A stretch of DNA of 64,000 nucleotides from Caenorhabditis remanei (GCF_010183535.1 NC_071329.1:18304879-18368878); one strand, 5' to 3'; shown: positions 14,001 to 26,008, counted from the first letter of the stretch. Program-made: numbers and translations. Notes: a model not told the origin generated them from the sequence alone.

Positions 14001-17000
14001 AGCTCGGCGGACGCGATCACCAAGATTTATGCGTGTGCGACGATGTGGCATGAGACGGGAGTTGAGATGACGTGTATGCTCAAGTCGTTGTTCAGGTGAG
14101 GGACGTTTTGAAACCGAGACGTTTTAAAACCGACGGAAATCGGTTGGCATCGGCTGAGATCAGCTCTCACTTTGAGATCCCGTCACGGCTTACTGGGTTA
14201 CTGTAAAAATTTTATTTTAACATGGCTGTATAGATCAAGTTTAGACCTTTATTTTTGTAGTTGACACTTTTTTGATAGCTCCGCCCACTTTTGAGATATG
14301 CGTCTTTAAAGATAGCATATCACTAGTGTGAGGGAGGCACAGTGAACAATGCGATATGCCAGCGGAAAATAACTTTTTTTGAATTTGAATTAAGAATATT
14401 AGTATGGTTAGATAGCTGAAGACGTGAGGATTCTGAATCTGTTCTCAGATTTTAAATTGCTCGAAAATGGGCGGAGTTATAACGGTTATATGTAGTCTGA
14501 ACAACCCGAATTTCAGCATCGACTCACTTAAAATTGTTGTAACTCCGCCCATTTTTTACTTATTTGAAATTTGGAAACAGATTCAAAATTCTTATGATTT
14601 TAGCTTTTCAGCCATATAACATGGACATCCGGACACTCACGACACACAGACAGACAACAGTAATCCTGATAGTCGACAGAACACTTCAAATAGCGTGCGG
14701 CGTCTGTCTGTGTGTCCTGGGTGTCCGAATTTCCAGATGGTGAAAATATTATATAAATGAAAAGCTGAAGTTATGAGGATTCTAAATCTGTTATCAGATT
14801 TTTGATAAATTGAGAATAAAGGAAGTTACGAGGGTTTCATTTTTGGTTTTTAAAAATTTTTCACACATTTTTTGTTGTTGAAAATGTTGAAGTTATTTCT
14901 TGTTTTTAACCTACTTAAAAGTTTCAAAATGTATTTGATTAATATTTAATCACAACATTCAAATTTTAAACTTATTAAAACTATTTTCGGACTTAAAATG
15001 CTCTAAAAATTAGGTAAGAAAAAAATTTTGGTCGAAAATTTTTTTTTGAAATTTTTTTTTCCAAAACTGAAATTTCCGTAACTTCCTTCATTTTTGACCG
15101 ATTTGAAATCTAAAAACAGATTCAAAATTTTTATAATTTCAGCTTCCGATTCTTATAAAATTTAAGTATACTAGACATCCGGACACTCTGGACACACAGA
15201 CAGACACCACAGGCTATTTGTAGTGTTCAGCTGACTAGGTGTCTCGAGTACTGTTGTCTGTCTGTGTGTCGCGAGTGTCCGGATGTTCATGTTATATGGC
15301 TGAAAAGCCGAAGTTATGAGGATTTTGAATCTGTTTTCAAATTTTAAATAAGTAAAAAATGGGCGGAGTTACAAGGATTCTAAGAGAGTCAATGCTGAAA
15401 TTTGGGTAGCTCACATTAAAATCGTTGTAACTCCGCCCACCGATCTGAAATCTGAAAACAGATTCAGAATTTTCAGAAGTTCAGTTTTCAGAAAATACAA
15501 ATTTCAAACCTGTTTTCAGATTTTGAATTGGTCCAAAATGGGCGGAGTTACAAGGATTTTAGTACAGCAACCCCTGGAATTTGGATCACCCATTTTGAAA
15601 CCGTTATAACTCCGCCCATTTTCGACCGATCTAAAATCTGAAAACAGATTCAGAATTTTCAGAATTTTAGCTTTTCAAAAATACAAGTTTCAAACCTGTT
15701 TTCAGATTTTGAATCGGTTCAAAATGGGCGGAGTTACAAAGATTTTAGTACAGCAACCCCTGGAATTCGGATCACCCATTTTGAAACCGTTATAACTCCG
15801 CCCATTTTTGACCGATCTAAAATCTGAAAACAGATTCAGAATTTTCAGAATTTCAACTTTCTAAATATCTAAATTTTAATAATAAATTTCCAGAATGGAC
15901 GAAGACCAATGCGCCCGTCGAAACGCTCAAAAATACCTAAAAGTCATCGACCCTGACTACTACGAATTCGAGGCGCACATCTTTTTCGACGACGCCTTCA
16001 CACAAAACGAGTACGGCGAACCAGAAATCAACAAATTCGTCAAGAAAATCGTCGACGTCATCGACCAAGCCGCGTCGGCGGTGCACCAGACTCAAATGAG
16101 GTTGAAGCCACCAAAGAAAACGAAGACACCGTATGGAGGAAAGCTGACATATATCATGCCGGGCAAGAATAAGTTATTTATTCATTTAAAGGATAATAAG
16201 AAGATCCGGAATAAGAAAAGATGGAGTCAAGTGATGTATTTATACTATCTGTTAGGGTATAGACTAATGATGAAGGTGGATGACCCGTCGAGGAAGGAAA
16301 TTATATCGGAGAACACTTTTATTCTTACGCTGGATGGAGATGTGGACTTCACACCGCAATCTGTATACCTATTAGTGGATCTTATGAAAAAAAATCGGCG
16401 ATTGGGCGCGGCTTGTGGACGGATTCATCCGAGAGGAGACGGCGCGATGGTTTGGTATCAGAAATTCGAGTATGCAATTGGCCATTGGCTGCAGAAAGCG
16501 ACGGAACATATGATTGGATGTGTCATGTGCTCGCCGGGGTGTTTTTCGTTGTTTAGGGCGTATGCACTGATGGATGATAATGTGGCGAGGAGGTTGGTTT
16601 GTGGGGGGGGGCTTGGATTACTGTACCGGGGCGGGGCGGGGATTTGAAATCGTCTAAGATCGGTTGAGATCGGCTGAGATCGGCCACCTAACTTTGAGAT
16701 CCCCTCACTGCTTTCTGGGTTACTGTAAACATTTTATTTTAACATGACTGTATAGAACATATTTAGACCTTCATTTTCATAGTTGACACTTTTTTGATAG
16801 CTCCGCCCACTTTTGAGATATGAGTCTTTAAATATTGACTACTGTTTGTGAGGTAGGCACCTAAAGAAGTCTAAGGTGGGATTTTGAGATTTTCCGCGTT
16901 TTTTTTTTTGATATTTTTGAACGATTTCAATGTGAAAATCTGGTATTTTGACGTTTTTTGGGTCTAGTAACATGTTTTTTCATAATTTTGAAAAATTGTG

Positions 17001-20000
17001 CATTTTATCGTAATCGTAAGTTATGGTGCATCTACAGTAACCTATTGTGAAAATTTAGAATTTTAGCACATTTAGGGCGTTTTAAAAACAGTTTTAATGC
17101 CGAAACCTACTTTTTCGACGTTTTTTGGGCATAGAAACATGTTTTCCTCGAATTTTTGAAAAATTGTGCATTTTGTCGTCAGATATGGTGCATCTGCAGT
17201 AGTCTAGAGTGGAATTTTGAGATTTTTGATTTGTTCTGAACGATTTGAAACGATTTTTATGTTAAAATCTGCTATTTTGACGTTTTTTGGGTCTAGAAAC
17301 TTTTTTCTCAGTTTTTTTGAAAAATTGTGCATTTTGTCGTGAGGTATGGTGCATCTACAGTAGCATATGATGAAAAATAGCGATTTTTGTATTTTTTGGT
17401 TAATTTTTACTAAATTGAGGGCCAAATTGGCTCAAATAAGTCAGAAATCCGCAAAAATCGCTAAATTTTATATCAGGTGACTGTAGATGCACCATACCTC
17501 ACGATAAAATGCACAATTTTTCAAAAAAACTGAGAAAAAAGTTTCTAGACCCAAAAAACGTCAAAATAGCAGATTTTAACATGAAAATCGTTTCAAATCG
17601 TTCAGAACAAATCAAAAATCTCAAAATTCCACTCTAGACTACTGCAGATGCACCATATCTGACGACAAAATGCACAATTTTTCAAAACCTTCACTTTTGG
17701 AACTAAAAAACGTCATAACATAAGATTTTAATGTCAAAACTGCTTTAAAATGCCAATAATTGTTTGAAATCTCAAAATTCTACTTTAAGTTAAAGTAGAT
17801 GCACCATATTTTACGATAAAATGCACAAATTTTCAACAACAAAAAATTGTTGAAAAAATTTTGTTTCACATTTTTTAAACACTGTTACTTAGAACCAAAA
17901 ATATATTTTTAAATGTTATATTACTGTGTAGATCAAACCTAGATCTTCATTTTCCTAGTTGAAAAATTTTTGATAGCTCCGCCCACTTTTGAGATATGCG
18001 CCTTTAAAGATAGCTAGCTACTAGTGAGAGGGGGAAGCGCAGAGAAGCTACCGAGTTTAAAGGCGCATAGCTCAAAAGTGGGCGGAGCTATCGAAAAATT
18101 GTCAACTACAAAAATGAAGGTCTAGATTAGATGTATGCAACCATGTAACATTAAAAAAATCTACAGTAACCCAGAAAGCCGTGACGGTATCTCAAAGCCG
18201 ATCTCAACCGATCTAAAATTCTGAATTTTTTTTCTCCAGATACGCGTTGACATCGGAAGAACCAAAACACTTTATCCAATACGATCAAGGAGAGGACCGC
18301 TGGCTGTGTACCCTCCTCCTCCAACGTGGATATCGTGTGGAGTACTGTGCCGCGTCAGACGCCCAAACATTCGCTCCAGAAGGCTTCAACGAGTTCTTCA
18401 ATCAACGTCGTCGCTGGATTCCATCAACAATTTTCAATATAATGGATTTACTAAAGGACTATCGGAATGTAGTTCGAGTCAACGAGTCTATAAGCATCTG
18501 GTATATTATATATCAGTTGGTGATGCTGGTCTCCTCGATTCTTGGACCTGGGACTATATTTGTGATGATTATTGGAGCGATTAGTATTTCTTTTACTATC
18601 GACACCATGATATCACTGGTCATTGTCTCTATCCCGGTTATCATCTTTATAGTGGTATGCCTCGTGTGCAAACCGGAGCACCAACTGATTTGTGCTCAAA
18701 CTATTGGAGCAATCTTCGCGATGCTTATGACAGCGGTTATCGTGGGTACATCGTTGCAACTTCAGAAAGACGGACTGCTCAGTCCTCATTCTATGTTTAC
18801 GGTAGCTGTGGCAACATCCTTTTTGACCGCCGCTATCCTTCACCCTCTGGAATTCACTTGCATCATTCCTGGCACCATTTATTTCCTGGCTATTCCCTGT
18901 ATGTATATGTTGCTCCCGATTTATAGTGTATGCAACATGCATACGGTATCATGGGGCACGCGAGAAGACCCGATAATCACGACGGATAAAACTGGCAAAG
19001 GAGGAAAGAATGCGGGGAATCTGGAGGCCGGTGGTACCATGCAGCGGAGTGGCAATTGGTGTACGAGATTGTTGTGTTGTGGAAGGGGAAGTGTGGATCC
19101 GATGGCGGTGTTGATTAATGATAAACTCAATGATGTGCTCAAAAAGGTTAGTTATTTGAGAGTTGAGATCGGTTGAGATCGGTGGAAATCGGCTAGCTAA
19201 CTTTGAGATCCCGTAACGGCTTTCTAGGTTACTGTAGATTTTTCATGTTACATGGTTGTGTAGATCACATCTAGACCTTCATTTTTGTAATTGACAACTT
19301 TTCGATAGCTCCGCCCACTTTCGAGATATGCGCCTTTAAAGATAGATTGTAAGGCGCAAAGTTGCACCATATCTCACGACAAAATGCACAACTTTTCAAA
19401 AAAACTGAGAAAAAAGTTTCTAGACCCAAAAAACGTCAAAATACTAGATTTTCACATGAAAATCGTTTTAAAATCAATAATTATAAGCTGAAAATCTCAA
19501 TATTCCACTCCAGACTACTGTAGATGCACCATACTCACCTCACGAACAGCAGTAGTCAATATTTAAAGGCGCATATCTCAAAAATGGGAGGAGCTATCAA
19601 AAAATTGTCAACTACAAAAATGAAGGTCTAGATGTGATCTACACAACCATGTAACATGAAAAAATCTACAGTAACCTAGAAAGCCGTAACGGGATCTCAA
19701 AGTGTGGTGATGCTAGCCGATCTCAGACGATGTATGAGCCTAAAATTGTCTAAAATCGTCTAAAATCGGTTAAGAACGGTTGAGATCGGTGGTTTCTAGT
19801 GTTTTTTGAGCATTTTCATATGAAAATCCGGGTTTCTGACGTTTTTTGGGTCTAGAAATGTGTTTTTCACGAGGTTTTGAAAAATTGTGCATTTTGTCGT
19901 CAGATATGGTGCATCTACAGTAGTCTAGAGTTGAGATTTTTGGCTTGTTTTAATGGATTTTGATCATTTTCAGTGTGGTAGTTCGGGTTTCTAAGCTTTT

Positions 20001-23000
20001 TTGAGTGTAGAAACATTTTTTGGGGAATTTTTGAAAGTTTGTGCATTTTGTCGTGAGATATGGTGCATTTACAATAGTCTAGAGGGAAATTTTGAAATTT
20101 TCCACTTATTTTGATAGATTTTAAACAATTTTAACCTGAAAATAAAGTTTTCCAACTTTTGCTTTGGGTCTAGAAATTTGGTTTCTAAGTTTTTTTGAAA
20201 AATTGTGCAATTTGTCGTAGAACATGGTGCATCTACTGTAGACTAGAGTAAAACTTTGAGATTATAGACAATTTCTGACTTATTTGAACCAGTTTAACCT
20301 TCAATTTACTGAAAATTAGCCAAAACATGCAAAAATCGCTCAACTTCACCACATGCTACTGTAGATGCACCATATCTCACGACAAAATGCACAATTTTTC
20401 AAAATTCAGAGAAAAACGCATTTCTAGGCATAAACAACGTCAGAAATCCAAATAACAAAGTTAAAATTGCCCCCAAACTGGTCAGAAATGTAAAAAATGT
20501 CAAATGACCAAATTTTCAACAATTTTTTTGAAAGAAAATTTTTGCACATTTTGAAATGATGTAATTTAGACCCAAAAATATACAAATGCTACATCACTGT
20601 GTAGACCATAGCTAAACCTTCATTTTCCTAGTTTGCAGCTTTTTGATAGCTCCGCCCATTTTCGAGATATGCGCCTTCAAAGATAGCCTACTACTTGTGA
20701 GAAGGGGAGGCAGAGAAGCTAGTGAGTTTAAAGGCGCATATCTCAAAAGTGGGCGGTGTTATCGAAAAAGTGTTAACTATGAAAATGAAGCACTAGATTT
20801 TATCTACACAACCATGATACATAAAGCACTCTACAGTAACCCAGGAAGTCTTGACGGGATCTTAAAGTTAGGTAGCCGATCTTAGCCGATCTCAACCGAT
20901 CTTTTTCCAATTTTTCCTTTTTCAGGTTGAACGTCTCGACCGTAAACACCACCCATCTCTCAACCGTCGTGCATCGATCCTCTCCTCGACGGGCGGTACC
21001 ATTCAAATCGATAAATGCTCCGAAGCGGATGAAGATGAGCAAGCGGAGATCGAGGATGCTCTCGAGATGTCGAATCAAAGTCATGCGGCGAAGAAGAATC
21101 AGAAATGGAAGCAGGCGCAAAGTGAGGTTTGGTTGGCGGATAAAGCGTTGAAACGAGCCGAGAGAGAGTACTTGGAACCGGAGGAAGAGTCGTTTTGGAA
21201 TGATGTTATTGAGAAGTATTTGGCGCCGATTGATATGGAGAAGAATAATAAGGAACGGTTGGAGGCCGGATTGTTGGGTGAGTCTTTTTGGGATTTTGAG
21301 CTTTAAGAAAGTGCGCCCTATCGCACTGTCTCAGATACTCTAAGACCGGTGAAAATCGTCTTAAGATCGGCTAAGATCGGTTGAGATCGGCTGAGATCGG
21401 CTACCTTTGAGATCCCGTCACGGCTTTTTGGGTTACTGTAGAATATTTCTTTGTTTTTGATCAATTTAAAACAATTTTAACGTGAAAATCTGATTTTCTG
21501 ACGTTTTTTGGGTCTAGAAACATGCTTTTTTCCGTTTTTTCCAAAGTAGTGCATTTTGTCGTGAGATATGGTGCTTTTAAAGTAGTCTAGAGTTCTGATT
21601 TTCTAACGTTTTTTGGGTTTAGAAAACTGTTTTCTGAATTTTTTGAAAATTTCTGCATTTTGTCGTGAGATATGGTGCATCTACAGTAATCTAGGACAAA
21701 AATTTGCAATTTCAAACAATTTTGGCCATTTTTGTGCATTTTTATTATCAAAATTTTGTTTTGTGACGTTTTTTTAGATTCAAGAAAGCATTTTTCAAAA
21801 ATTGTGAATTTTGTCGTCAGTTATGGTGCATCTACAGTAGCCGAGAGTGGAATTTTGGAATTTTAGCGATTTTAAAGCTAGTTTTCAGTAAATTTGTGGT
21901 CAAATTGGCCCAAATAAGTCAGAAAGCCACTAAAATCCCAAAATTTTAACTAAGGTTACTGTAGATGCACCATATCTTACGACAAAATGCACATATTTTC
22001 AAATTTCCGAGAAAACATGTTTCTAGACCCAAAAAAACGTCAGAAAACCCGATTTTCTCTTCAAAATCGTCAAAATCTATCAAAATAAACGGAAAATCTC
22101 AAATGTTCACTCTAGATTACTGTAAATGCACCACACCTGACGACAAAATGCACAAATTTCCAAAAAATCCGAGAAAACAAGTTTCTAGACCCAAAAAACG
22201 TCGCAAAGCAAGATTTTGATATGAAAAATGCTCGAAAATGGCTTAAATTGTCTGAAAGTGCGATATTTTTCTTCAAATAGCTGTAGATGCACCATGTTTC
22301 ACGACAAAATGCACAAATTTCAAAAAATCCGAGAAAACTAGTTTCTAGACTCAAAAAACGTCAGAAATCTCGATTTTAACGTTAAAATCGTTCAAAATTG
22401 ATCAAAATAAGTCAAAAATCTTAAAATTCTACTCCCGGATACTGTAGATGCACCAAATCTGACGACAAAATGCACAAATTTCAAAAATTCGAGAAAACTA
22501 GTTTCTAGACTCAAAAAACGTCAGAAATCTCGATTTTAACGTTAAAATCGTTCAACATCGATCAAAATAAGTCAAAAATCTTAAAATTCTACTCTAGACG
22601 ACTGTATATGCACCATATCTCACAACAAAATGCACAAATTTTCAAAAATCCAAGAAAACGAGTTTCGAGACCCAAAAAACGTCAGAAACCCGGATTTTAA
22701 TATGAAAATGCTCAAAAAACACTAGAAATCACCGATCTAAGCCGTTTTTAGCCGATCTTAAACGTCAGAAAACCGAATTTTCGAAAAATTTTCCATATTT
22801 TTCCAGCAATCCGCAACTCGCACACGGTCTATTTCCTCATGATCAACATCGTGTTCATCATCTCGGTCCTGGTGCTCCAGATTCACAAAGACTGTCTGAA
22901 TATCGAGTGGCCGTTGGGACCCAAGTACAATCATACCGTAAGACCGTGCTACGCGAGTCACGACGATAATCAGAGGGAGGAAGTTTGGGTGATGACGAGA

Positions 23001-25784
23001 TTACAGTTGGAACCCATCGGTCTCGTTTTTCTCATCTTTTTCGTCAGTATCCTGGTTATTCAGGTAATTAGGACTTAATTGGGCAATTAAGTGATTAATT
23101 AATTCCAGTTCCTCGCAATGTTATGCCATCGATTCGGCACACTGGCTCATATCATCGCTTCGACGGAGCTATTCTGCTTCCGCAAGACTATGGATAGGCT
23201 TAGTGAGGTAATTAGGCTAATTAGGCAATTACCATAATTACCCTCAATTAACAAATTACAGGACGAGTTAGTGGCGCAGAACGCTGTGGAAATAGCGAGG
23301 GAGCTGCAGGCGATACGAGGAATCGATGAGAATGCGCATAATATTGATAATGTGAGTTTTGAGACGGACATCTGGATGTAAAGACAGACAGACCGACAAA
23401 AATTTTTGTGATCATTTTGTAGATCACACCTAGTAGATCATTTTTGTAGTTGACAACTTTTTGATAGCTCCGCCCACTTTTGAGATATGCGCCTTTAAAG
23501 ATGGGGTACTGTAGCAGCTGGGGCTCTTCAAAAGTGGGCGGAGCGTTGCTCAAAAGTGGGCGGAGCTATCGAAAAGTTGTCAACTACAAAAATGTAGATC
23601 ACAACTTGTTTCATAAGACACGCCCTGTTTCTAAGCTCCGCCCACTCCCCAGGCTCCGGCCACAACGGCTAAATAGTTGAGAATTTTCGAGAAAAAAAAA
23701 TGTTTCGAAATTTTTTTGAAAATTGGTTTTCGGCGGACATCGTGATGTGTGGACATCCGGACAACCGGATTTTCGGACACACAGACAGACATCTGGACAA
23801 ACCGATCTACAGACAGACAGACGTGCTGAACATCTGGACATCCAGACACACCGACAGACATCTGAACGATAGGAACCCGCCAGAGTGGAGTCTTCTAACT
23901 AGCAGACATCCGGACATCCGGATTTTCGGACACACAGACAGACATCTGGACATCCGGACATCCGTACAAACAGACATGTCGGACATCCGGACACACAGAC
24001 ACACAGACAGACATCTGGACGATCGAAATCGTCAGAGTGGAGTCTTCTAACTAGCAGACATCCGGACATCCGGATTTTCAGACACACAGACAGACAAATA
24101 TCTCTAATTTCAGCCAACCGAAGACCGCGGAATCTCTCGCCGTCGTGTCGTCCAAAATCTCGAATCGTCGCGCCGATCGATGATGAAACGAAAGACGGAG
24201 ACGCTCGACGCGGCGTTCAAAAAGCGGTAGATCAAAAAAAAATTTGGAAAAATCAATCGATAATTTCCAGATTTTTCGCCTTGTCAAGTGAACAAGCACC
24301 GGATCCGGCCGGATTTTCAGCCAGAGACAATTCGAAACGATTGACGTTGAGGAAGGGAACGATTCGAGCGTTGGAGCACAGGAGGGACTCGTTATTTGGA
24401 ACGTTGGATAATCGAAAGGTACTTTTTGTGGATTTCGAGGCCATCTGAGGGGTTTCTAGGCCACAAAAATGAAAATTTTGGGCATAGCTTCCGCATAATA
24501 GTGGCAAGTGCGCTCTATTGATAATCTGGCGTAGCGATCACCGGATTAGCAATAGAGCGCACTTGTCAATGGTATAGTTTTCCCAGTTTTGGATTTCTAG
24601 GCCACCGTGGCCTGATTTTCCGCATTTTTGGAATTCTAGGCCACCAAATTGATCGTGGCCTAGTTATCCGCATTTTTGGATTTCTAGGCTACCAAAATTT
24701 GCCATGGCCTAGTTTCCCACATTTTTTGGATTTCTAGGCCACCAAATTGACCATAGCTTAGTTTCCCGCATTTTTGAGGTTCTAGGCCACCGAATTGACC
24801 GTGGCCTAGATATCCGCCTTTTTGAGGTTCTAGGCCACAAAAATGAACGGGGACTAGTTTTCCGCATTTTTGAGGTTCCTAGGCCACCGAATTGAAAATT
24901 TGGGCATAGCTTCCGCGTCCAGGTGACAAGTGCGCTCTATTGATAATCTGGCGTTGGGATCACCGGATTAACAATAGAGCGCACTTGTCAATGGCATAGT
25001 TTTCAAAGTTTTGGATTTCTAGTCCGCCAAAATGACCGTTGCCTAGTTTCCCGCATTTTTGGTTATCTAGGCCACGAATCTGATGATGACCTAGATTTTC
25101 GCATTTTTGGAATTCTAGGCTACCAAATGAGCCGTGGCTTAGCTTTCCGCATTTTCGGGTTTCTAGGCCACCGAATTGACCGGGGACTAGTTTTCCGCAT
25201 ATTTCGGATTCCTAGGCCCCCAAAATGACCGGGAACTAGTTTTCTCGCATTTCTAGGCCACCTGGGGAATTTCTAGGCCGCCAAATTGGCCATTTTCAGT
25301 CCAAAAACGACAAAAAAAACGAAAATTTGGGCATAGCTTCCGCATCAAATTGGCAAGTGCGCTCTATTGATAATCTGGTGTAGGGATCACCGGATTAGCA
25401 ATAGAGCGCACTTGTCGAAAGACGGTTTCGGGGGGATTTCTATGACCATGGCCTAGCAATTTGGTGGGCTAGAAATCAAAAACTTGGAAAGCTAGTCCTC
25501 GGTCAATTTGTTGGCCTAGAAATCTATGGCCTAGTTTTCGTAATTCCTAGGCCACCAATTCCAATTTTCTCTTCCAGGAAGACGAAGTGGACGCGACGTC
25601 GATGCGAGGCCCCGCGCAGCGCCGTCTCGAACGCCTCTTCACCGCCCAACAAGACCAGCAGAGCCCGTCGAATACCGACGGAAACCGCCGGAAATCTGCA
25701 GGTGTCCGACCACTTTGGGAACAACCGACGACGGCTTCTGGAGCCGCGACGTCATCTGCGGACGTCGAGTTGAGAAGATTTTGA
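1534..25784 (+). CDS. chs-2: chitin synthase (17 exons, 1679 aa; chs-2-like)
   Basis: Integral-membrane glycosyltransferase family 2 enzyme that polymerises UDP-GlcNAc into chitin. Exons: 1534-1793, 3055-3125, 6170-6440, 7940-8225, 9296-9423, 10367-10790, 11886-12289, 13772-14095, 15894-16592, 18240-19146, 20926-21277, 22807-23063, 23109-23207, 23262-23351, 24114-24226, 24271-24418, 25578-25784; all junction phases agree. An N-terminal cytosolic segment (about 1-115) precedes many membrane helices (about 120-630). The catalytic region has CATMWHE before residue 723, LDGD (869-872), SPGC (936-939), EDRW (974-977) and QRRRW (1011-1015). After this come five helices, SWGTRE (1193-1198), a charged coiled-coil-like segment (about 1300-1375), two more helices (about 1383-1465) and a basic tail. 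Family hallmarks are intact. C. elegans has chs-1 (eggshell) and chs-2 (pharynx). The 1679-aa length fits chs-2 (about 1668 aa from memory) better than chs-1 (about 1320), so paralogy rests on length and remembered synteny. Confidence 0.93.
1808..2945. repeat. degenerate tandem repeats in chitin synthase intron 1
   Basis: Intron 1 contains recurring units such as 'gtgtctcagagactg' followed by 'aaaatgtgaaaaat', a T run, 'acttaaaat' and a T-rich tract. The clearest units begin near 1808, 2019 and 2112. Later units, to about 2945, are more diverged. No coding exon is visible in the intron. Confidence 0.5.
3340..6060. repeat. CCGGACACACAGACAGACA minisatellite field in intron 2
   Basis: Intron 2 is filled with both orientations of GGACATCCGGACACACAGAC plus short CAGA/TCTG microsatellite runs, mixed with CTGGCGCGCC and GACGCG motifs. 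Between about 4640 and 5260 a larger unit of 140-190 bp is tandemly repeated; each unit has 'aaaaatgagagttttta', then 'gccaaaaatcacaatttt', then a TCTG run. Opposite-strand units lie side by side, so the RNA could fold into long hairpins. The apparent Cys/Val/Ser-rich ORFs here are repeat translations. Confidence 0.85.
6460..7890. repeat. GGGCGGAGTTAC inverted-repeat elements in intron 3
   Basis: Successive inverted-repeat elements whose arms read TTTGAATCTGTTTTCAGATT, then a variable part, then GGGCGGAGTTAC, with the reverse complement on the other side. Arms face each other near 6471-6655, 6833-7000 and 7710-7880. Between them lie shorter arms made of the CCGGACACACAGACAGACA minisatellite. 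They fill nearly all of intron 3. Confidence 0.75.
8258..9226. repeat. long inverted-repeat element (family A) filling intron 4
   Basis: The left arm runs from GATCGG subrepeats through ACTTTGAGATCCCGTCAC, a GGTTACTGTAGA tract, GTAGTTGACA and GATAGCTCC(G/T)CCCACTTTTGAG to GCGCCTTTAAAGATAG. The right side repeats this in reverse and ends in CTCAACCGAT about 70 bp before the acceptor. The centre holds units of the GTGCATTTTCTCG/GGTGCATCTACAGTA array. It occupies most of the 1070-bp intron. Confidence 0.8.
9470..10345. repeat. GGGCGGAGTTAC elements (family B) in intron 5
   Basis: Two or more elements of the same family as in intron 3. Each has TGAATCTGTTTTCAGATTTT, then GGGCGGAGTTAC or a variant, inverted at the other end, with CCGGACAC...CACAGACAGACA arms nested inside. 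The last arm ends about 20 bp before the exon 6 acceptor. Confidence 0.75.
10803..11876. repeat. family A inverted-repeat element making up intron 6
   Basis: The element begins about 12 bp after the exon 6 donor (GGTTGAGATCGGTTGAGATC) and ends about 9 bp before the exon 7 acceptor (GCCAATCTCAACC). The outer arms, about 180 bp each, match those of introns 4, 9, 10 and 11. The centre carries divergent units of the GGTGCATCTACAGTA array. Nearly the whole 1095-bp intron is this one element. Confidence 0.8.
12340..13770. repeat. array of ~190-bp GTGCATTTTGTCGTGAG units in intron 7
   Basis: Tandem units of about 150-190 bp each hold TTTTGGGTCTAGAAACATG, then TTGTGCATTTTGTCGTGAG, ATGGTGCATCTACAGTA, and a stretch ending AACGTGAAAATCTGGTTTTC. 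Units before about 13200 read on the plus strand and those after it on the minus strand, so the array is itself an inverted repeat. No gene is seen in it. Confidence 0.8.
14137..15870. repeat. partial family A arm plus family B elements in intron 8
   Basis: A left arm of family A (GATCGG repeats, TTGAGATCCCGTCACGGC, GATAGCTCCGCCCACTTTTG) occupies 14137-14330 without its right arm. It is followed by several family B elements to about 15870, including two near-identical tandem copies around 15500-15650 and 15690-15840 (shared phrase 'tacagcaacccctggaatt'). Minisatellite arms CCGGACACTC...CACAGACAGAC lie between them. Confidence 0.75.
16648..18214. repeat. family A inverted-repeat element filling intron 9
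   Basis: Starts about 55 bp after the exon 9 donor with GATCGGTTGAGATCGGCTGA and ends about 25 bp before the exon 10 acceptor with CCGATCTCAACCGATC. The outer arms match introns 4, 6, 10 and 11. The centre holds the GTGCATTTTGTCG/CTACAGTA array in both orientations with a switch near 17400. Confidence 0.8.
19155..20905. repeat. two family A elements in intron 10
   Basis: A compact element (19155 to about 19735) has both arms and a short array core. A second, longer copy follows from about 19755 and ends at 20905 with CCGATCTTAGCCGATCTCAA, 20 bp before the exon 11 acceptor. Together they account for almost all of the 1779-bp intron. Confidence 0.75.
21340..22765. repeat. family A ends around a large array in intron 11
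   Basis: The left end has GATCGG subrepeats and TTGAGATCCCGTCACGGC. The core (about 21450-22720) is the GTGCATTTTGTCGTGAG array, switching orientation near 21900. The right end is reduced to CACCGATCTAAGCCG-type sequence. Two adjacent units near 22320-22600 are nearly identical, which implies recent duplication. Confidence 0.75.
23410..23612. repeat. short palindromic element in intron 14
   Basis: Inverted arms TTTTTGTAGTTGACAACTTT, GATAGCTCCGCCCACTTTTG and TATGCGCCTTTAAAGAT around a short centre near 23510. This is the inner part of family A without the GATCGG outer arms. Similar compact copies lie at 53386-53606 and, as a half copy, at 57889-57988. Confidence 0.8.
23730..24105. repeat. CCGGACACACAGACAGACA minisatellite in intron 14
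   Basis: Tandem units of GGACATCCGGATTTTCGGAC, ACACAGACAGACATCTGGAC and related phrases. A longer unit is duplicated: 'gtggagtcttctaactagca' occurs twice, near 23887 and 24038. The array ends 9 bp before the exon 15 acceptor. Overlapping ORFs on both strands are repeat translations. Confidence 0.85.
24430..25560. repeat. GGCCTAG minisatellite and three hairpin elements in intron 16
   Basis: Units of about 50 bp (TTTCTAGGCCACCAAATTGA, then CCGTGGCCTAGTTTCCGCAT) are tandemly repeated. Three copies of the GTGCGCTCTATTG hairpin element sit inside at about 24474-24575, 24893-25000 and 25320-25420, each with GGGCATAGCTTCCGC on its left. All three have the minus orientation relative to copies beyond 32 kb. 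Confidence 0.85.
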
Positions 25785-26008
25785 TCTACCCGCCTTCTAT
25801 TGATTTTTAGTTCAATTTGACCGTTACATTCCATTTAATTTATAGTCCCCTAACTTATTTTTCCATTTTTTTAATTAAAAAATTAATTTTTTGAATTTTT
25901 GCTACAATTCTCTGAACGTGTCTTTCCTCCCGTTTGGCTGCCGATTCAAAATCACTTACTTACTGTATTATTATTATTTTTTTTTTTAAATTTAAATTAT
26001 ATTTTATC

